A stretch of 64,000 nt of DNA from CAVRAZ01 sp963719135. GTDB lineage: Bacteria > Pseudomonadota > Gammaproteobacteria > DSM-19610. Each line of letters opens with the position of its first letter. The first letter of the stretch is position 1. This document shows positions 16,755 through 25,354 of this stretch, piece by piece. The notes under the pieces are model-generated. The model was not told the DNA's origin. It saw only the letters and a program-made list of their open reading frames with translations, and ran no database searches. The stretch spans positions 124,001 to 188,000 of the forward strand of contig CAVRAZ010000001.1 in assembly GCA_963719135.1 (NCBI GenBank), read 5' to 3'. The position numbers and the translations under genes are program-made.

Positions 16755-17198
16755 ATGGACCACCTCGACCGCCTCATCGTCAACGAACTGCAGGGTGGGT
16801 TTCCGGTCTGCGAGCGCCCCTTCGAAGCGGTTGCGCAACGCCTCGGCACCAGCGAGAGCGAACTGATGACGCGGCTGCGCTGTATGCTAGACGATGGGTT
16901 GCTGACGCGCTTCGGACCGCTGTTCAACGCCGAACGCCTCGGCGGCGCGCTCAGTCTGTGCGCCCTGCGCGTGCCGGCCGAGCGCTTCGAGGCGGTTGCC
17001 GCGCAGGTCAACGCCTTTCCCCAGGTCGCGCACAACTACCAGCGCGACCACGTCATGAACATGTGGTTCGTGCTGGCGACCGGGTCGGTGGGTGAACTGA
17101 CGGCGACGCTGGAGGCCATCGGGCGGGAAACCGGGCTGGCGGTGTTCAATTTTCCGAAACAGGACGAATTCTTTGTCGGACTGCACTTCCAGGTCTGA
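16755..17198 (+). CDS. nirG: NirG, sirohaem decarboxylase subunit
   Basis: A 147-residue Lrp/AsnC-like protein. Shared features are LIVNELQGGFPVCERPFEAVAQ, FPQVAHNYQRDHVMNMWFVLAT and the terminal KQDEFFVGLHFQV, typical of NirG. It is thought to act with NirDL and NirH as the sirohaem decarboxylase complex. It begins one base after the nirDL stop codon (TGAGATG) and is followed by nirH four bases later. Confidence 0.93.
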   Translation: MDHLDRLIVNELQGGFPVCERPFEAVAQRLGTSESELMTRLRCMLDDGLLTRFGPLFNAERLGGALSLCALRVPAERFEAVAAQVNAFPQVAHNYQRDHVMNMWFVLATGSVGELTATLEAIGRETGLAVFNFPKQDEFFVGLHFQV

Positions 17199-17202
17199 GC
17201 CG

Positions 17203-17703
17203 GTGGGCGCGACCGCCGCGGAGGATCCAGGCGACCTCGACCGGCGCATCGTGCTGGCGCTGCAGGCGGGGCTGCCGCTCGACGCGCGGCCCTATCGCTG
17301 GGTGGCCGGGGCGCTCGGCCTGACACCGGAGACCGTCATGCGGCGGGTCGAGGCGATGCTGGACGACGGGCGCATCCGCCGCATCGGTGCGGTGCCCAAT
17401 CACTACCGCCTGGGCTATGTCGCCAACGGCATGTCGGTGTGGGACGTTCCCGATGAACATATTCGCGAAGTCGGGAGTGAGGTCGGCCGGCTGGACATCG
17501 TCAGTCATTGCTATCGGCGGCCGCGTCATCCGCCGGACTGGCCGTACAACCTGTTTGCGATGGTCCACGGCCACAGCCGCCACGAAGTCTGCGAAAAGGT
17601 CGACCGCATTGCGGCACTGCTCGGCGAGCGGGTGCGCCGCCACGAGGTGCTGTTCAGTACGCGCATCCTGAAGAAGACCGGGTTGCGCCTGATGGAGGGT
17701 TGA
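17203..17703 (+). CDS. nirH: NirH, sirohaem decarboxylase subunit
   Basis: A 166-residue Lrp/AsnC-like protein with LALQAGLPLDARPYRWVAGALG and PRHPPDWPYNLFAMVHG, the NirH/NirL pattern with the conserved P-D-W-P-Y-N segment. I start at GTG 17203, four bases after nirG; an in-frame TTG at 17173 would overlap nirG by 26 bases and is possible. It abuts nirJ with no spacer. It is the third gene of the sirohaem decarboxylase set. Confidence 0.9.
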   Translation: MGATAAEDPGDLDRRIVLALQAGLPLDARPYRWVAGALGLTPETVMRRVEAMLDDGRIRRIGAVPNHYRLGYVANGMSVWDVPDEHIREVGSEVGRLDIVSHCYRRPRHPPDWPYNLFAMVHGHSRHEVCEKVDRIAALLGERVRRHEVLFSTRILKKTGLRLMEG

Positions 17704-18927
17704 ATGTTCCGTATCTCTCACTACCTGCAGGTGCTGGCGGACCCGGACCCAGACGCGCCGCTGCCGGCGGGCAAGCCCACCGGTCCGGTGGTGATCTGGA
17801 ATCTGGTGCGCCGCTGCAACCTGACCTGCAAACACTGCTATTCCATTTCCGCCGACGTCGATTTTCCCGGCGAATTGAGCACCTCGCAGGTCTTTGCGGT
17901 GATGGACGACCTGCGCGCGTTTCAGGTGCCGGTACTGATCCTGTCCGGCGGCGAGCCGCTGCTGCGCTCGGATATCTTCGCGATCTCGCGGCGCGCCAAG
18001 GCGCTGGGTTTCTATGTCGGGCTGTCGACCAATGGGACGCTGATCGACGCGGCGAATATCGAACAGATCGCCGGTGTCGGCTACGATTACGTCGGCATCA
18101 GCATCGACGGCATCCGCGAAACGCACGACCGGTTCCGCCAGAAACAGGGGGCGTTCGACGCCTCGATGCGTGCCATCGGCCTGTGCCGCGACGCGGGCAT
18201 CAAGGTCGGCATGCGCTTCACGCCGACCCAGGACAACGCGCACGAACTGCCGCAAATCCTGCAACTGATGGAAACCGAGGCGGTCGATAAGCTCTATGTC
18301 TCGCACCTGAACTACAGCGGCCGCGGCAACCGCAACCGGCGCTCCAACGTCGTGCACCAGACCACGCGCAAGATCATGGACCTGCTGTTCGACACCTGCT
18401 GGAACGACGTGCAACAGGGCAGGCGGCGCGAATTCGTCACCGGCAACAACGACGCCGACGGCGTCTATCTGCTGCACTGGGTGCGCGAACACCTGCCGGA
18501 GCACCATGAGCGCATGCGCCAGCGGCTCGAACACTGGGGCGGCAACGCCTCCGGGGTCAATATCGCCAACATCGACAACCTGGGCAACGTGCATCCCGAT
18601 ACGTTCTGGTGGAACTACAGTCTGGGCAACGTCAAGGACCGGCCGTTTGCGGAAATCTGGAACGACAGGAGCGACCCGCTCATGGCGGGCCTCAAAGCCT
18701 CGCCGCGCCCACTCAAGGGCCGCTGCCGCGTATGCCGGGCGCGCGCGATCTGCGGCGGCAACACGCGCGTGCGCGCGTTTCAGATTACCGGCGATCCCTG
18801 GTGGGAGGACCCGGCCTGCTACCTGGACGACGAGGAACTGGGCATCACCCGCGCGGACTACGCGGCCGACCGGCCGCAACCGCTCGACCTCAAGGTGCGG
18901 ACGGTGCGGTTTCGCGAGGTCGTGTAG
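17704..18927 (+). CDS. nirJ: NirJ, radical SAM haem d1 synthase component
   Basis: A 407-residue radical SAM enzyme. The [4Fe-4S]/SAM motif is C38-N-L-T-C42-K-H-C45, followed by SGGEPLLRSD and STNGTLID. A C-terminal SPASM-like region (CRVCRARAICGGN, then PACYL) provides ligands for an auxiliary cluster. NirJ removes propionate groups from didecarboxysirohaem during haem d1 synthesis. It is the last gene before repeat copy D, which separates it from nirN. Confidence 0.96.
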   Translation: MFRISHYLQVLADPDPDAPLPAGKPTGPVVIWNLVRRCNLTCKHCYSISADVDFPGELSTSQVFAVMDDLRAFQVPVLILSGGEPLLRSDIFAISRRAKALGFYVGLSTNGTLIDAANIEQIAGVGYDYVGISIDGIRETHDRFRQKQGAFDASMRAIGLCRDAGIKVGMRFTPTQDNAHELPQILQLMETEAVDKLYVSHLNYSGRGNRNRRSNVVHQTTRKIMDLLFDTCWNDVQQGRRREFVTGNNDADGVYLLHWVREHLPEHHERMRQRLEHWGGNASGVNIANIDNLGNVHPDTFWWNYSLGNVKDRPFAEIWNDRSDPLMAGLKASPRPLKGRCRVCRARAICGGNTRVRAFQITGDPWWEDPACYLDDEELGITRADYAADRPQPLDLKVRTVRFREVV

Positions 18928-18945
18928 GTGAATTGGGCTGTTATA

Positions 18946-19257
18946 TTAACCGCAAAGGACGCGAAGGACGCGAAGGACGCGAAGGGAAGACCCTATTGTT
19001 TCACCGCAAAGGCGCACCAAGGCGAGCGAAGTAACTCTTTGCAAATACCGCTTCGGATCGTTGCGGCAGGCCGTGGGTGATGCGCGCCAACTGCCCGCAA
19101 TGGTTTCAGCACTGCCTGACATGACTTTCATTCAATGCAATGACCACCCTACTCAGCAACAGAGGCTCGCAGCATGGATACCGGATACCGGCTGGCACGA
19201 AATACTTTGCGCGCCTTCGCGGTAAGACGCTTTTCCCTTCGCGTCCTTCGCGGTTAA
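18946..19257. repeat. Inverted-repeat element, copy D, inside the nir operon
   Basis: Fills the 343-base nirJ-nirN gap. Left arm 18946-18988 begins TTAACCGCAAAGGACGCGAA and holds extra copies of a nine-base unit (AAGGACGCG). Right arm 19236-19257 is its reverse complement. Inner arms ACCGCAAAGGCGCACCAAGG (near 19007) and its partner (19206-19225) also pair. Both outer arms carry GAAGGGAA, not seen in other copies. The element begins 19 bases after the nirJ stop and ends 14 bases before the nirN start. Confidence 0.85.
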
Positions 19258-19270
19258 ACGAATTTCATCC

Positions 19271-20836
19271 ATGAAAAGGCTCCCAACCCGACTGCCACTG
19301 CTGCTCCTGTTTGCTGCCTCGATCTGTCTGGCGAATGCACAGGAGCCGGCGGGCCTCTACGCGCAACACTGCGCCGCCTGCCATGGCGCCGAGCGCACCG
19401 GTGGCATGGGGCCGGCGCTGTTGCCGGAAAGTCTCGACCGGCTGCGCAAACCCGATGCCATCGATACCATCCGCCAGGGGCGGGCGGCGACGCAGATGCC
19501 GGCGTTCGGTGACACGCTGACAGCGGAGCAAATCGATGCGCTGGCCGCCTTCATCTACACGCCGCCGGCGAATCCGCCGGTGTGGGGCGCGCAGGAGATC
19601 GACGCCAGCCACGTCGTCTACAAACCCGAACTGACGCACGGCGACGCGACGACGGTCAAGCCGGTCTACGACGCCGATCCACTGAATCTGTTCCTGGTGG
19701 TCGAAGCCGGCGATCACCATGTCACCGTTCTCGACGGCGACAGGCTGGAACCCATCTACCGCTTCAAATCGCACTTCGCCCTGCACGGCGGCCCCAAATT
19801 TTCCTCGGACGGCCGCTTCGTCTATTTCGCCTCGCGCGACGGCTGGATCACCAAGTTCGACCTGTACCGGCTGGAAACGGTCGCGGAAATCCGCGCCGGG
19901 CTGAACACGCGCAACGCCGCGGTATCGGCGGACGACCGCTTCGTGCTGGTCGGCAACTACCTTCCGCGCGCACTGGTGCTGCTTGATGCGCGCGACCTCA
20001 GTCTGATCAAGATCATCCCGGTGCAGGACGACTTCGGCAACGCGTCGCGGGTGAGCGCCGTCTATACCGCGCCGCCGCGCCAAAGCTTCGTGGTCGCGCT
20101 CAAGGATCTCAAGGAAGTCTGGGAAATCAGCTATGCGCCCGACCCGGAACCGGTCTATCGCGGCCTGATGCACGATTACCAGATGGGCGAGGGCGTGGCG
20201 GAAACCGGCCGCTTTCCGGTGCGGCGGATCGCGCTGGACGATTATCTGGACGACTTTTTCTTCGACCAGTCCTATCAGCACCTGATCGGCGCGGCGCGCA
20301 ACGCGAAGCGGGGACAGGTGGTCGACCTGATCGTCGGACGCAAGATCGCCGACCTCGAACTGACCGGCATGCCGCATCTGGGTTCGGGCATCACCTGGCC
20401 CTGGCGCGATACCACCGTGCTGGCGACGCCCAGCCTGGAGGAAGCCGCGGTCACCGTGATCGATATGGCGACCTGGCAAACCGTCAAACGGATCCAGACC
20501 CGCGGCCCCGGTTTCTTCATGCGCAGCCACGAAAACTCGCCGTACGCGTGGGTGGACGTGTTCTTCGGCCCCGACAAGGACCTGATGCACGTGATCGACA
20601 AACGCACGCTGGAAATCGTCAAGACGCTGCGTCCGGCACCGGGCAAGACCTCGGCCCACGTCGAGTTCGACCGCTACGGCAGGTATGCGCTGGTGAGCAT
20701 CTGGGACGACGACGGCGCCATCGTCGTGTACGACGCCAAGACGCTCGAAGAGGTGAAACGCATCCCGATGCGCAAACCGGTCGGCAAGTACAACGTCTAC
20801 AACAAGATCCACCTGTCCGCGGGGACGAGCCACTAG
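19271..20836 (+). CDS. nirN: NirN, dihydro-haem d1 dehydrogenase
   Basis: A 521-residue periplasmic protein that resembles NirS but is a haem d1 maturation enzyme. A signal peptide covers residues 1-23 (ending CLANA), and the haem c site is C34-A-A-C37-H38. The propeller contains KPVGKYNVYNKIHLSAG at its end, close to the NirS C-terminus. NirN oxidises a propionate of dihydro-haem d1 to the acrylate. Immediately upstream is repeat copy D and no purine-rich ribosome site is visible (TTCATCC before the ATG), so translation may be weak. Confidence 0.93.
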   Translation: MKRLPTRLPLLLLFAASICLANAQEPAGLYAQHCAACHGAERTGGMGPALLPESLDRLRKPDAIDTIRQGRAATQMPAFGDTLTAEQIDALAAFIYTPPANPPVWGAQEIDASHVVYKPELTHGDATTVKPVYDADPLNLFLVVEAGDHHVTVLDGDRLEPIYRFKSHFALHGGPKFSSDGRFVYFASRDGWITKFDLYRLETVAEIRAGLNTRNAAVSADDRFVLVGNYLPRALVLLDARDLSLIKIIPVQDDFGNASRVSAVYTAPPRQSFVVALKDLKEVWEISYAPDPEPVYRGLMHDYQMGEGVAETGRFPVRRIALDDYLDDFFFDQSYQHLIGAARNAKRGQVVDLIVGRKIADLELTGMPHLGSGITWPWRDTTVLATPSLEEAAVTVIDMATWQTVKRIQTRGPGFFMRSHENSPYAWVDVFFGPDKDLMHVIDKRTLEIVKTLRPAPGKTSAHVEFDRYGRYALVSIWDDDGAIVVYDAKTLEEVKRIPMRKPVGKYNVYNKIHLSAGTSH

Positions 20837-20852
20837 ACCGGGGGGTTGAATT

Positions 20853-21084
20853 CTAACCGCAAAGGACGCGAAGGACGCGAAGTAAAATTCGAATTCCGGA
20901 AGGGAAATCAATTCTATTCAGTTTCGGTTGGTACTTGAGCCTGGCGAGGTTCACTCGCTCCCGGTCTTCATATTGGTCGCACTCGGATAGTCTTCCCATG
21001 GACGGCGATGCTCTGCGCGCCTCGAGGCGTTTTTGCAGTGAAATAGTCCTTTTACTTAGCGTCCTTTGCGTCCTTCGCGGTTGA
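20853..21084. repeat. Inverted-repeat element, copy E, between nirN and norC
   Basis: Left arm 20853-20885 (CTAACCGCAAAGGACGCG, then AAGTAAAA) starts 16 bases after the nirN stop. Right arm ends at 21084 (CCTTCGCGGTTG). Both arms carry AAGTAAAA where other copies have AAGGAAA. The right end lies about 40 bases upstream of the Fnr/Dnr box of norC. The rest of the 371-base gap before norC is interior sequence without a gene. Confidence 0.8.
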
Positions 21085-21126
21085 AACAGTGCGGTTTCCG
21101 TAACCCAGAACGGCCAAAAACACCGC

Positions 21127-21169
21127 TTGATTCATATCAAGGACACCCACCAGGGCAAACCGGCTAAAT
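21127..21169 (+). promoter_or_regulatory. norC promoter with perfect Fnr/Dnr box
   Basis: TTGATTCATATCAA at 21127-21140 is a perfect TTGAT-N4-ATCAA site. CTAAAT (21164-21169) is a plausible -10 at the class II distance. It gives norCB its own Dnr-type promoter, separate from that of nirS. Confidence 0.8.
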
Positions 21170-21207
21170 CACCCCCGAATCCAATTTATCGAGAGGGCAG
21201 GTGCGCC

Positions 21208-21642
21208 ATGAGCGAAGTGTTCACCAAGAGCATGGCGAGAAACATCTATTACGGGGGCAGCCTGTTTTTCATCCTCCTGTTTCTCGCGTTGACCTTCGAC
21301 ACGTCCGGCAAAACCCCGGACCGGGACAATCACGTGGCGATCACCGACCAGGTGGCCCACGGCAAGCGCGTCTGGGAGCAGAACGACTGCATCGGCTGCC
21401 ACACGCTGCTGGGCGAGGGGGCCTATTTCGCGCCGGAGCTGGGCAACGTCTACAAGCGCTTCGGCAATTCGACCGATGCCATCGTCGCGTTCATCAAGAG
21501 CCGGCCGGCGCAGGGCATTCCCGGGCGCCGCAGCATGCCGCAGTTCAACCTCAGCGACGAGGACCTGCAGGCGGTCGCCGCGTTTCTGAAGTACACCAGC
21601 GACATCAATTCGTCCCACTGGCCACCGAATATTCAGGGTTGA
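21208..21642 (+). CDS. norC: NorC, nitric oxide reductase cytochrome c subunit
   Basis: A 144-residue membrane-anchored cytochrome c. One membrane helix (about residues 13-30, YYGGSLFFILLFLALTF) is followed by a periplasmic haem c domain with C61-I-G-C64-H65 and Met in RRSMPQFN as likely ligand. NorC passes electrons to NorB. The ATG at 21208 is preceded by GAGAGGG and AGG; upstream in-frame starts lie in the promoter. norB follows ten bases later. Confidence 0.96.
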   Translation: MSEVFTKSMARNIYYGGSLFFILLFLALTFDTSGKTPDRDNHVAITDQVAHGKRVWEQNDCIGCHTLLGEGAYFAPELGNVYKRFGNSTDAIVAFIKSRPAQGIPGRRSMPQFNLSDEDLQAVAAFLKYTSDINSSHWPPNIQG

Positions 21643-21652
21643 GGAGAGCGTC

Positions 21653-23041
21653 ATGCAATACAAGTCTCAAGCTGTCGCCAAGCCTTATTTCATCGCCGCC
21701 ATCGGCCTGTTCGTCGGCCAGATTCTGTTCGGGCTGGTGATGGGCCTCCAGTACCTGTGGGGCGATTTCCTGTTTCCGGAAATCCCCTTCAACGTCGCGC
21801 GGATGGTGCATACCAACCTGCTGATCGTCTGGCTGCTGTTCGGATTCATGGGCGCGGCCTATTACCTGGTGCCGGAGGAATCCGAGCGCGAACTGCACAG
21901 TCCGGCGCTGGCGCGGTTGCTGTTCTGGGTGTTTCTGATCGCCGGTGCGCTGACCGTGCTGGGGTATCTGCTGGTGCCCTATGCCGGCCTGGCAAAACTG
22001 ACCGGCAACGATCTGCTGCCGACCATGGGCCGGGAGTTTCTGGAACAGCCGACCATCACCAAGATCGGCATCGTCATCGTCGCGCTCGGCTTTCTCTACA
22101 ACGTCGGCATGACGGTGCTCGGGGGGCGCAAGACGGTGGTCAACCTGGTACTGCTGACCGGGCTGCTCGGCCTGGCGCTGCTGTTCCTGTTTTCGTTCTA
22201 CAATCCCGAGAACCTGGTCAAGGACAAATTCTACTGGTGGTGGGTCGTGCATCTGTGGGTGGAAGGCGTGTGGGAACTGATTCTGGGTTCCATCCTGGCG
22301 TTCGTGCTGATCAAGACCACCGGCGTCGACCGCGAGGTCATCGAAAAGTGGCTGTATGTTATCATCGCCATGTCGCTGATCACCGGCATCGTCGGCACCG
22401 GCCACCATTACTATTGGATCGGCACGCCCGAGTACTGGCAGTGGTGGGGTTCGATCTTTTCGGCGCTGGAACCCATTCCATTCTTCATGATGACCGTGTT
22501 CGCCTTCAACATGGTCAACCGCCGCCGTCGCGAACACCCGAACAAGGCGGCCGTGCTCTGGGCGCTGGGCACGTCGGTGATGGCGTTTCTCGGCGCGGGC
22601 GTGTGGGGCTTTCTGCACACGCTGGCGCCGATCAACTACTACACGCACGGATCGCAGATCACGGCGGCACACGCGCACATTGCCTTCTACGGCGCTTACG
22701 TCATGATCGTGCTGACCATGATCTCCTACGCGATGCCGATCCTGCGCGGACAGGAGGCCGGCAATGCGCGCTCGCAGGTGCTGGAGATGTGGTCCTTCTG
22801 GTTCATGACGGTGTCGATGGTCTTCATCACGCTGTTCCTGACCGGCGCCGGCGTGCTGCAGGTCTGGCTGCAGCGCTATACGGACAATCCGCTGCCGTTC
22901 ATGGCGGTGCAGGAGAAGATCGTCGTGTTCTACTGGCTGCGCGAGCTGGCCGGTGCTGTGTTCCTGGTCGGGCTGGTGCTGTACGTGCTGTCGTTCTTCG
23001 TCAAGGCGCGCGCACCGGCTCCCGTCGCTGCGGCGTCGTGA
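21653..23041 (+). CDS. norB: NorB, nitric oxide reductase catalytic subunit
   Basis: A 462-residue, 12-helix membrane protein of the haem-copper oxidase superfamily that reduces NO to nitrous oxide. Haem and FeB ligands are seen: H53, H200, H251-H252, H340 and H342, with the conserved glutamates E204 and E208 (HLWVEGVWEL). The absence of an N-terminal fused extension marks it as cNOR type, consistent with norC upstream. GAGGAGAG lies before the start. A strong hairpin follows the gene before norQ. Confidence 0.97.
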   Translation: MQYKSQAVAKPYFIAAIGLFVGQILFGLVMGLQYLWGDFLFPEIPFNVARMVHTNLLIVWLLFGFMGAAYYLVPEESERELHSPALARLLFWVFLIAGALTVLGYLLVPYAGLAKLTGNDLLPTMGREFLEQPTITKIGIVIVALGFLYNVGMTVLGGRKTVVNLVLLTGLLGLALLFLFSFYNPENLVKDKFYWWWVVHLWVEGVWELILGSILAFVLIKTTGVDREVIEKWLYVIIAMSLITGIVGTGHHYYWIGTPEYWQWWGSIFSALEPIPFFMMTVFAFNMVNRRRREHPNKAAVLWALGTSVMAFLGAGVWGFLHTLAPINYYTHGSQITAAHAHIAFYGAYVMIVLTMISYAMPILRGQEAGNARSQVLEMWSFWFMTVSMVFITLFLTGAGVLQVWLQRYTDNPLPFMAVQEKIVVFYWLRELAGAVFLVGLVLYVLSFFVKARAPAPVAAAS

Positions 23042-23105
23042 CGGACCGCGCGTGGGACGGCGCGGATCGCCCGACCACCGGCCGCCGCGGGCGTCCGCCG
23101 GGGGA

Positions 23106-23138
23106 CTTCGCCATCCGCATCATCAGCGGATGGCGAAG
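23106..23138 (+). promoter_or_regulatory. Intercistronic hairpin between norB and norQ
   Basis: CTTCGCCATCCGC (23106-23118) and GCGGATGGCGAAG (23126-23138) form a perfect 13-base stem with a seven-base loop. No U-tract follows, so it is unlikely to terminate transcription. It may protect the norCB message from 3' decay and lower norQ expression. The surrounding 159-base gap holds no gene. Confidence 0.7.
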
Positions 23139-23200
23139 CTGTGGCGGCTCGCGCTGAGTGCAGCGATCGGCACCGGCGTTCGGGGAGCGGAGACAACGAC

Positions 23201-24013
23201 ATGAGACAGGATGCAGCCAAACTGCGCGATGCGGCGGCGGACGTTCCCTTTTATCAACCGCAACACCGCGAGGTGGAACTGTTCGAGTATGCGTGGCGCA
23301 ACCAGTTGCCGCTGTTGCTCAAGGGGCCGACCGGCTGCGGCAAGACGCGGTTCATCGAGCACATGGCCGCGCGCCTGGGACGGCCGCTCTATACGGTCGC
23401 CTGTCACGACGACCTGACCGCGGCCGACCTGGTCGGCCGGCACCTGCTGGGCGAGGCGGGCACCTACTGGAACGACGGCCCGCTCACGCGCGCCGTGCGC
23501 GACGGCGCCATCTGCTACCTCGACGAAGTCGTCGAGGCGCGCAAGGACACGACGGTCGTCCTGCACCCGCTGTCGGACGACCGGCGCATGCTGCCGATCG
23601 AGCGCACCGGCGAAACGCTGCGCGCGCCGCCCGAGTTCATGCTGGTGGTCTCCTACAATCCCGGTTACCAGAACCTGCTCAAGGGCATGAAGCCCTCCAC
23701 CCGCCAGCGCTTCGTCGCCATCCGCTTCGATTTTCCCGATGCCGAAACCGAGCGGCGCATCATCGTCCGCGAAACCGGTCTGGATGCAGCCGTCGCCGAG
23801 CCACTGGTTCGGCTGGGCCAGAACCTGCGCGCGCTGAAGGACCAGGACCTCGACGAAGCGGCGTCGACGCGGCTGCTGATCTACACCGCGCGCCTGATCC
23901 GTGACGGCTTCGACCCCGTCGAGGCCTGCCGCGCCGGGCTGATCGAACCCCTGAGCGACGACCCGGCAACGGTCGCGGCACTGATGGACCTGGTCGACGC
24001 CGGTTTCGGGTGA
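23201..24013 (+). CDS. norQ: NorQ, MoxR-type AAA+ ATPase
   Basis: A 270-residue AAA+ protein. Walker A is GPTGCGKT (42-49), Walker B is ICYLDEV, and the sensor region is VVSYNPGYQNLLKGMKPSTRQRF. NorQ works with the VWA protein NorD (25354-27183) to insert the non-haem iron FeB into NorB. The ATG at 23201 is preceded by GGGGAGCGGAG. It follows norCB after a hairpin, so stoichiometry may be set by RNA processing. Confidence 0.94.
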   Translation: MRQDAAKLRDAAADVPFYQPQHREVELFEYAWRNQLPLLLKGPTGCGKTRFIEHMAARLGRPLYTVACHDDLTAADLVGRHLLGEAGTYWNDGPLTRAVRDGAICYLDEVVEARKDTTVVLHPLSDDRRMLPIERTGETLRAPPEFMLVVSYNPGYQNLLKGMKPSTRQRFVAIRFDFPDAETERRIIVRETGLDAAVAEPLVRLGQNLRALKDQDLDEAASTRLLIYTARLIRDGFDPVEACRAGLIEPLSDDPATVAALMDLVDAGFG

Positions 24014-24017
24014 GCCC

Positions 24018-24395
24018 ATGGAAACCGAGGACCGGTCGCTGGCGATTGCCGCCGAAACGCTGTTTCTGCTGAACCTGCTGCTGCTGCCCGGGCTGGCCTT
24101 CCTGATGCTGCTCGGCCTGCATCTGTCGCGCCGCCATGGGCTGTCGGCGCTCGCGCGCAATCACCTGTCGCAGACGGTCGGCGCCAGTCTGCTCGGCGGC
24201 GGTCTGATCGTCTGCGTGATCGCTTTGATTATCGCGCTGGGCGGCTTCGACTCGGGGTACACCTGGATGGTCGTGGTGCTCTATTTCACGTTCATTCACA
24301 GTTCGCTGATTCTCATGGGCGTGCTGGGGCTGGTGAAGGCCATGGCCGGCGAGCGGTTCCGGTTTCCGCTGATCGGCCGGTGGTTCGCGGCATGA
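24018..24395 (+). CDS. Small membrane protein of the nor cluster (DUF4870/Tic20-like)
   Basis: A 125-residue protein with three hydrophobic helices. The order (polar HLSRRHGLSALARNHLSQTVGA, two helices, then VKAMAGERFRFPLIGRWF) resembles the DUF4870/Tic20-like family, whose members often end with GExYRYPL. It starts four bases after norQ and its stop overlaps the start of the polyferredoxin gene, so it is in the nor operon. It may help assemble the NO reductase; no motif proves this. Confidence 0.6.
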   Translation: METEDRSLAIAAETLFLLNLLLLPGLAFLMLLGLHLSRRHGLSALARNHLSQTVGASLLGGGLIVCVIALIIALGGFDSGYTWMVVVLYFTFIHSSLILMGVLGLVKAMAGERFRFPLIGRWFAA

Positions 24396-25354
24396 ACCGG
24401 GTGCAACGCGCGCGCCTGCTGTCCCGCGCCGGTTTCTTTGCGTTGTTTCTGCTCGCGCCGCCGCTGGATCTGCTTCGCTTCGATCTCGACCTGGGGCACT
24501 TCTATCTTCTCGGCGTTCCCTGGACGCTGGGGGTCGACGCCGACCAGCCATTGCGGACCGCGATCAATCTCATCGCGCGCGGCTTTCTGCCGGTAGCCGC
24601 GGTGGTCATGGCCGGTGTCTGGGTCTCCCGGCGTTACGGCCGCCTTTATTGCGGCTGGCTCTGCCCGCATTTCTCGGTGGTGGAAATTATCAATGCCCTC
24701 ATGCGCCGCGCGTCCGGCAAACCGACGCTGTGGGAGCGCGATCCTTTACCCGAACGCCAAGCCGACGGGCTGATCATTCACCCGCGTCGCGCGATCTGGT
24801 GGCTGGTGCTGCCGGCGGTGTTGTTGTTTGCGGTGCTCTGGGCGGTGACGCTGCTGACCTATCTGCTGCCGCCCGCGGAAATCTGGGGCAACCTGATGAG
24901 CGGCCACCTGACGCGCAACCAGGCGCTGTTCATCGGCGTGGCGACAGTGCTGCTGGCGATCGAATTCAGCGTTGCGCGGCACCTGTTCTGTCGCTACGGC
25001 TGCGCGATCGGGCTGTTCCAGAGTCTGGTATGGATGGGCAACCGGCGCGCGCTGGTGGTCGGGTTCGACCGTTCGCGGGCCGCTGAATGCGCAAGTTGCG
25101 ACGCGTCCTGCGAACACGCCTGTCCGATGCGGCTCAAGCCGCGCCAGATCAAACGCAGGATTTTCACCTGCACCCAGTGCCGGCGGTGCGTGCAATCCTG
25201 CGAACGGGTCAACGCCGCGCAGGGCGCGCCCGGCCTGCTGCGGATGCTGTCCGGCGACTGCGCGCTGGATGCGTCGGAGCGGGATTTCGGGCGCCGTCCG
25301 TGCGTGCCGCCGGACTGCTTTGAACGCCGCAACGGTCCCAAGGACGCGCGTTGA
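24392..25354 (+). CDS. Membrane polyferredoxin (NapH/NosR/CcoG-like)
   Basis: A 320-residue protein with about five membrane helices and cytoplasmic 4Fe-4S sites. The membrane part carries RLYCGWLCPHFSVVE and CRYGCAIGLFQS, the paired CxxxCP/CxxxC motifs of the NapH/NosR/RdxA group. The C-terminal part has CASCDASCEHACPM and CTQCRRCVQSCERV, consistent with two [4Fe-4S] clusters. Such proteins carry electrons across or along the membrane. Its place between norQ and norD implies a role in NO reductase assembly or electron supply. The start overlaps the upstream stop (ATGA), and its stop overlaps norD (TGATG). Confidence 0.8.
   Translation: MNRVQRARLLSRAGFFALFLLAPPLDLLRFDLDLGHFYLLGVPWTLGVDADQPLRTAINLIARGFLPVAAVVMAGVWVSRRYGRLYCGWLCPHFSVVEIINALMRRASGKPTLWERDPLPERQADGLIIHPRRAIWWLVLPAVLLFAVLWAVTLLTYLLPPAEIWGNLMSGHLTRNQALFIGVATVLLAIEFSVARHLFCRYGCAIGLFQSLVWMGNRRALVVGFDRSRAAECASCDASCEHACPMRLKPRQIKRRIFTCTQCRRCVQSCERVNAAQGAPGLLRMLSGDCALDASERDFGRRPCVPPDCFERRNGPKDAR

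Noticed and set aside
18946..18988. Tandem nine-base units (AAGGACGCG) as a possible CRISPR or minisatellite
   Set aside because: There are only a few units without spacers, and they are part of the arm of an inverted-repeat element found elsewhere.
18946..19060. Short open frames in the repeats (translations such as NRKGREGREGREG or LRVLRVLRVLCG)
   Set aside because: The peptides arise from the nine-base periodic repeat read in different frames and have no start context or conservation as protein.
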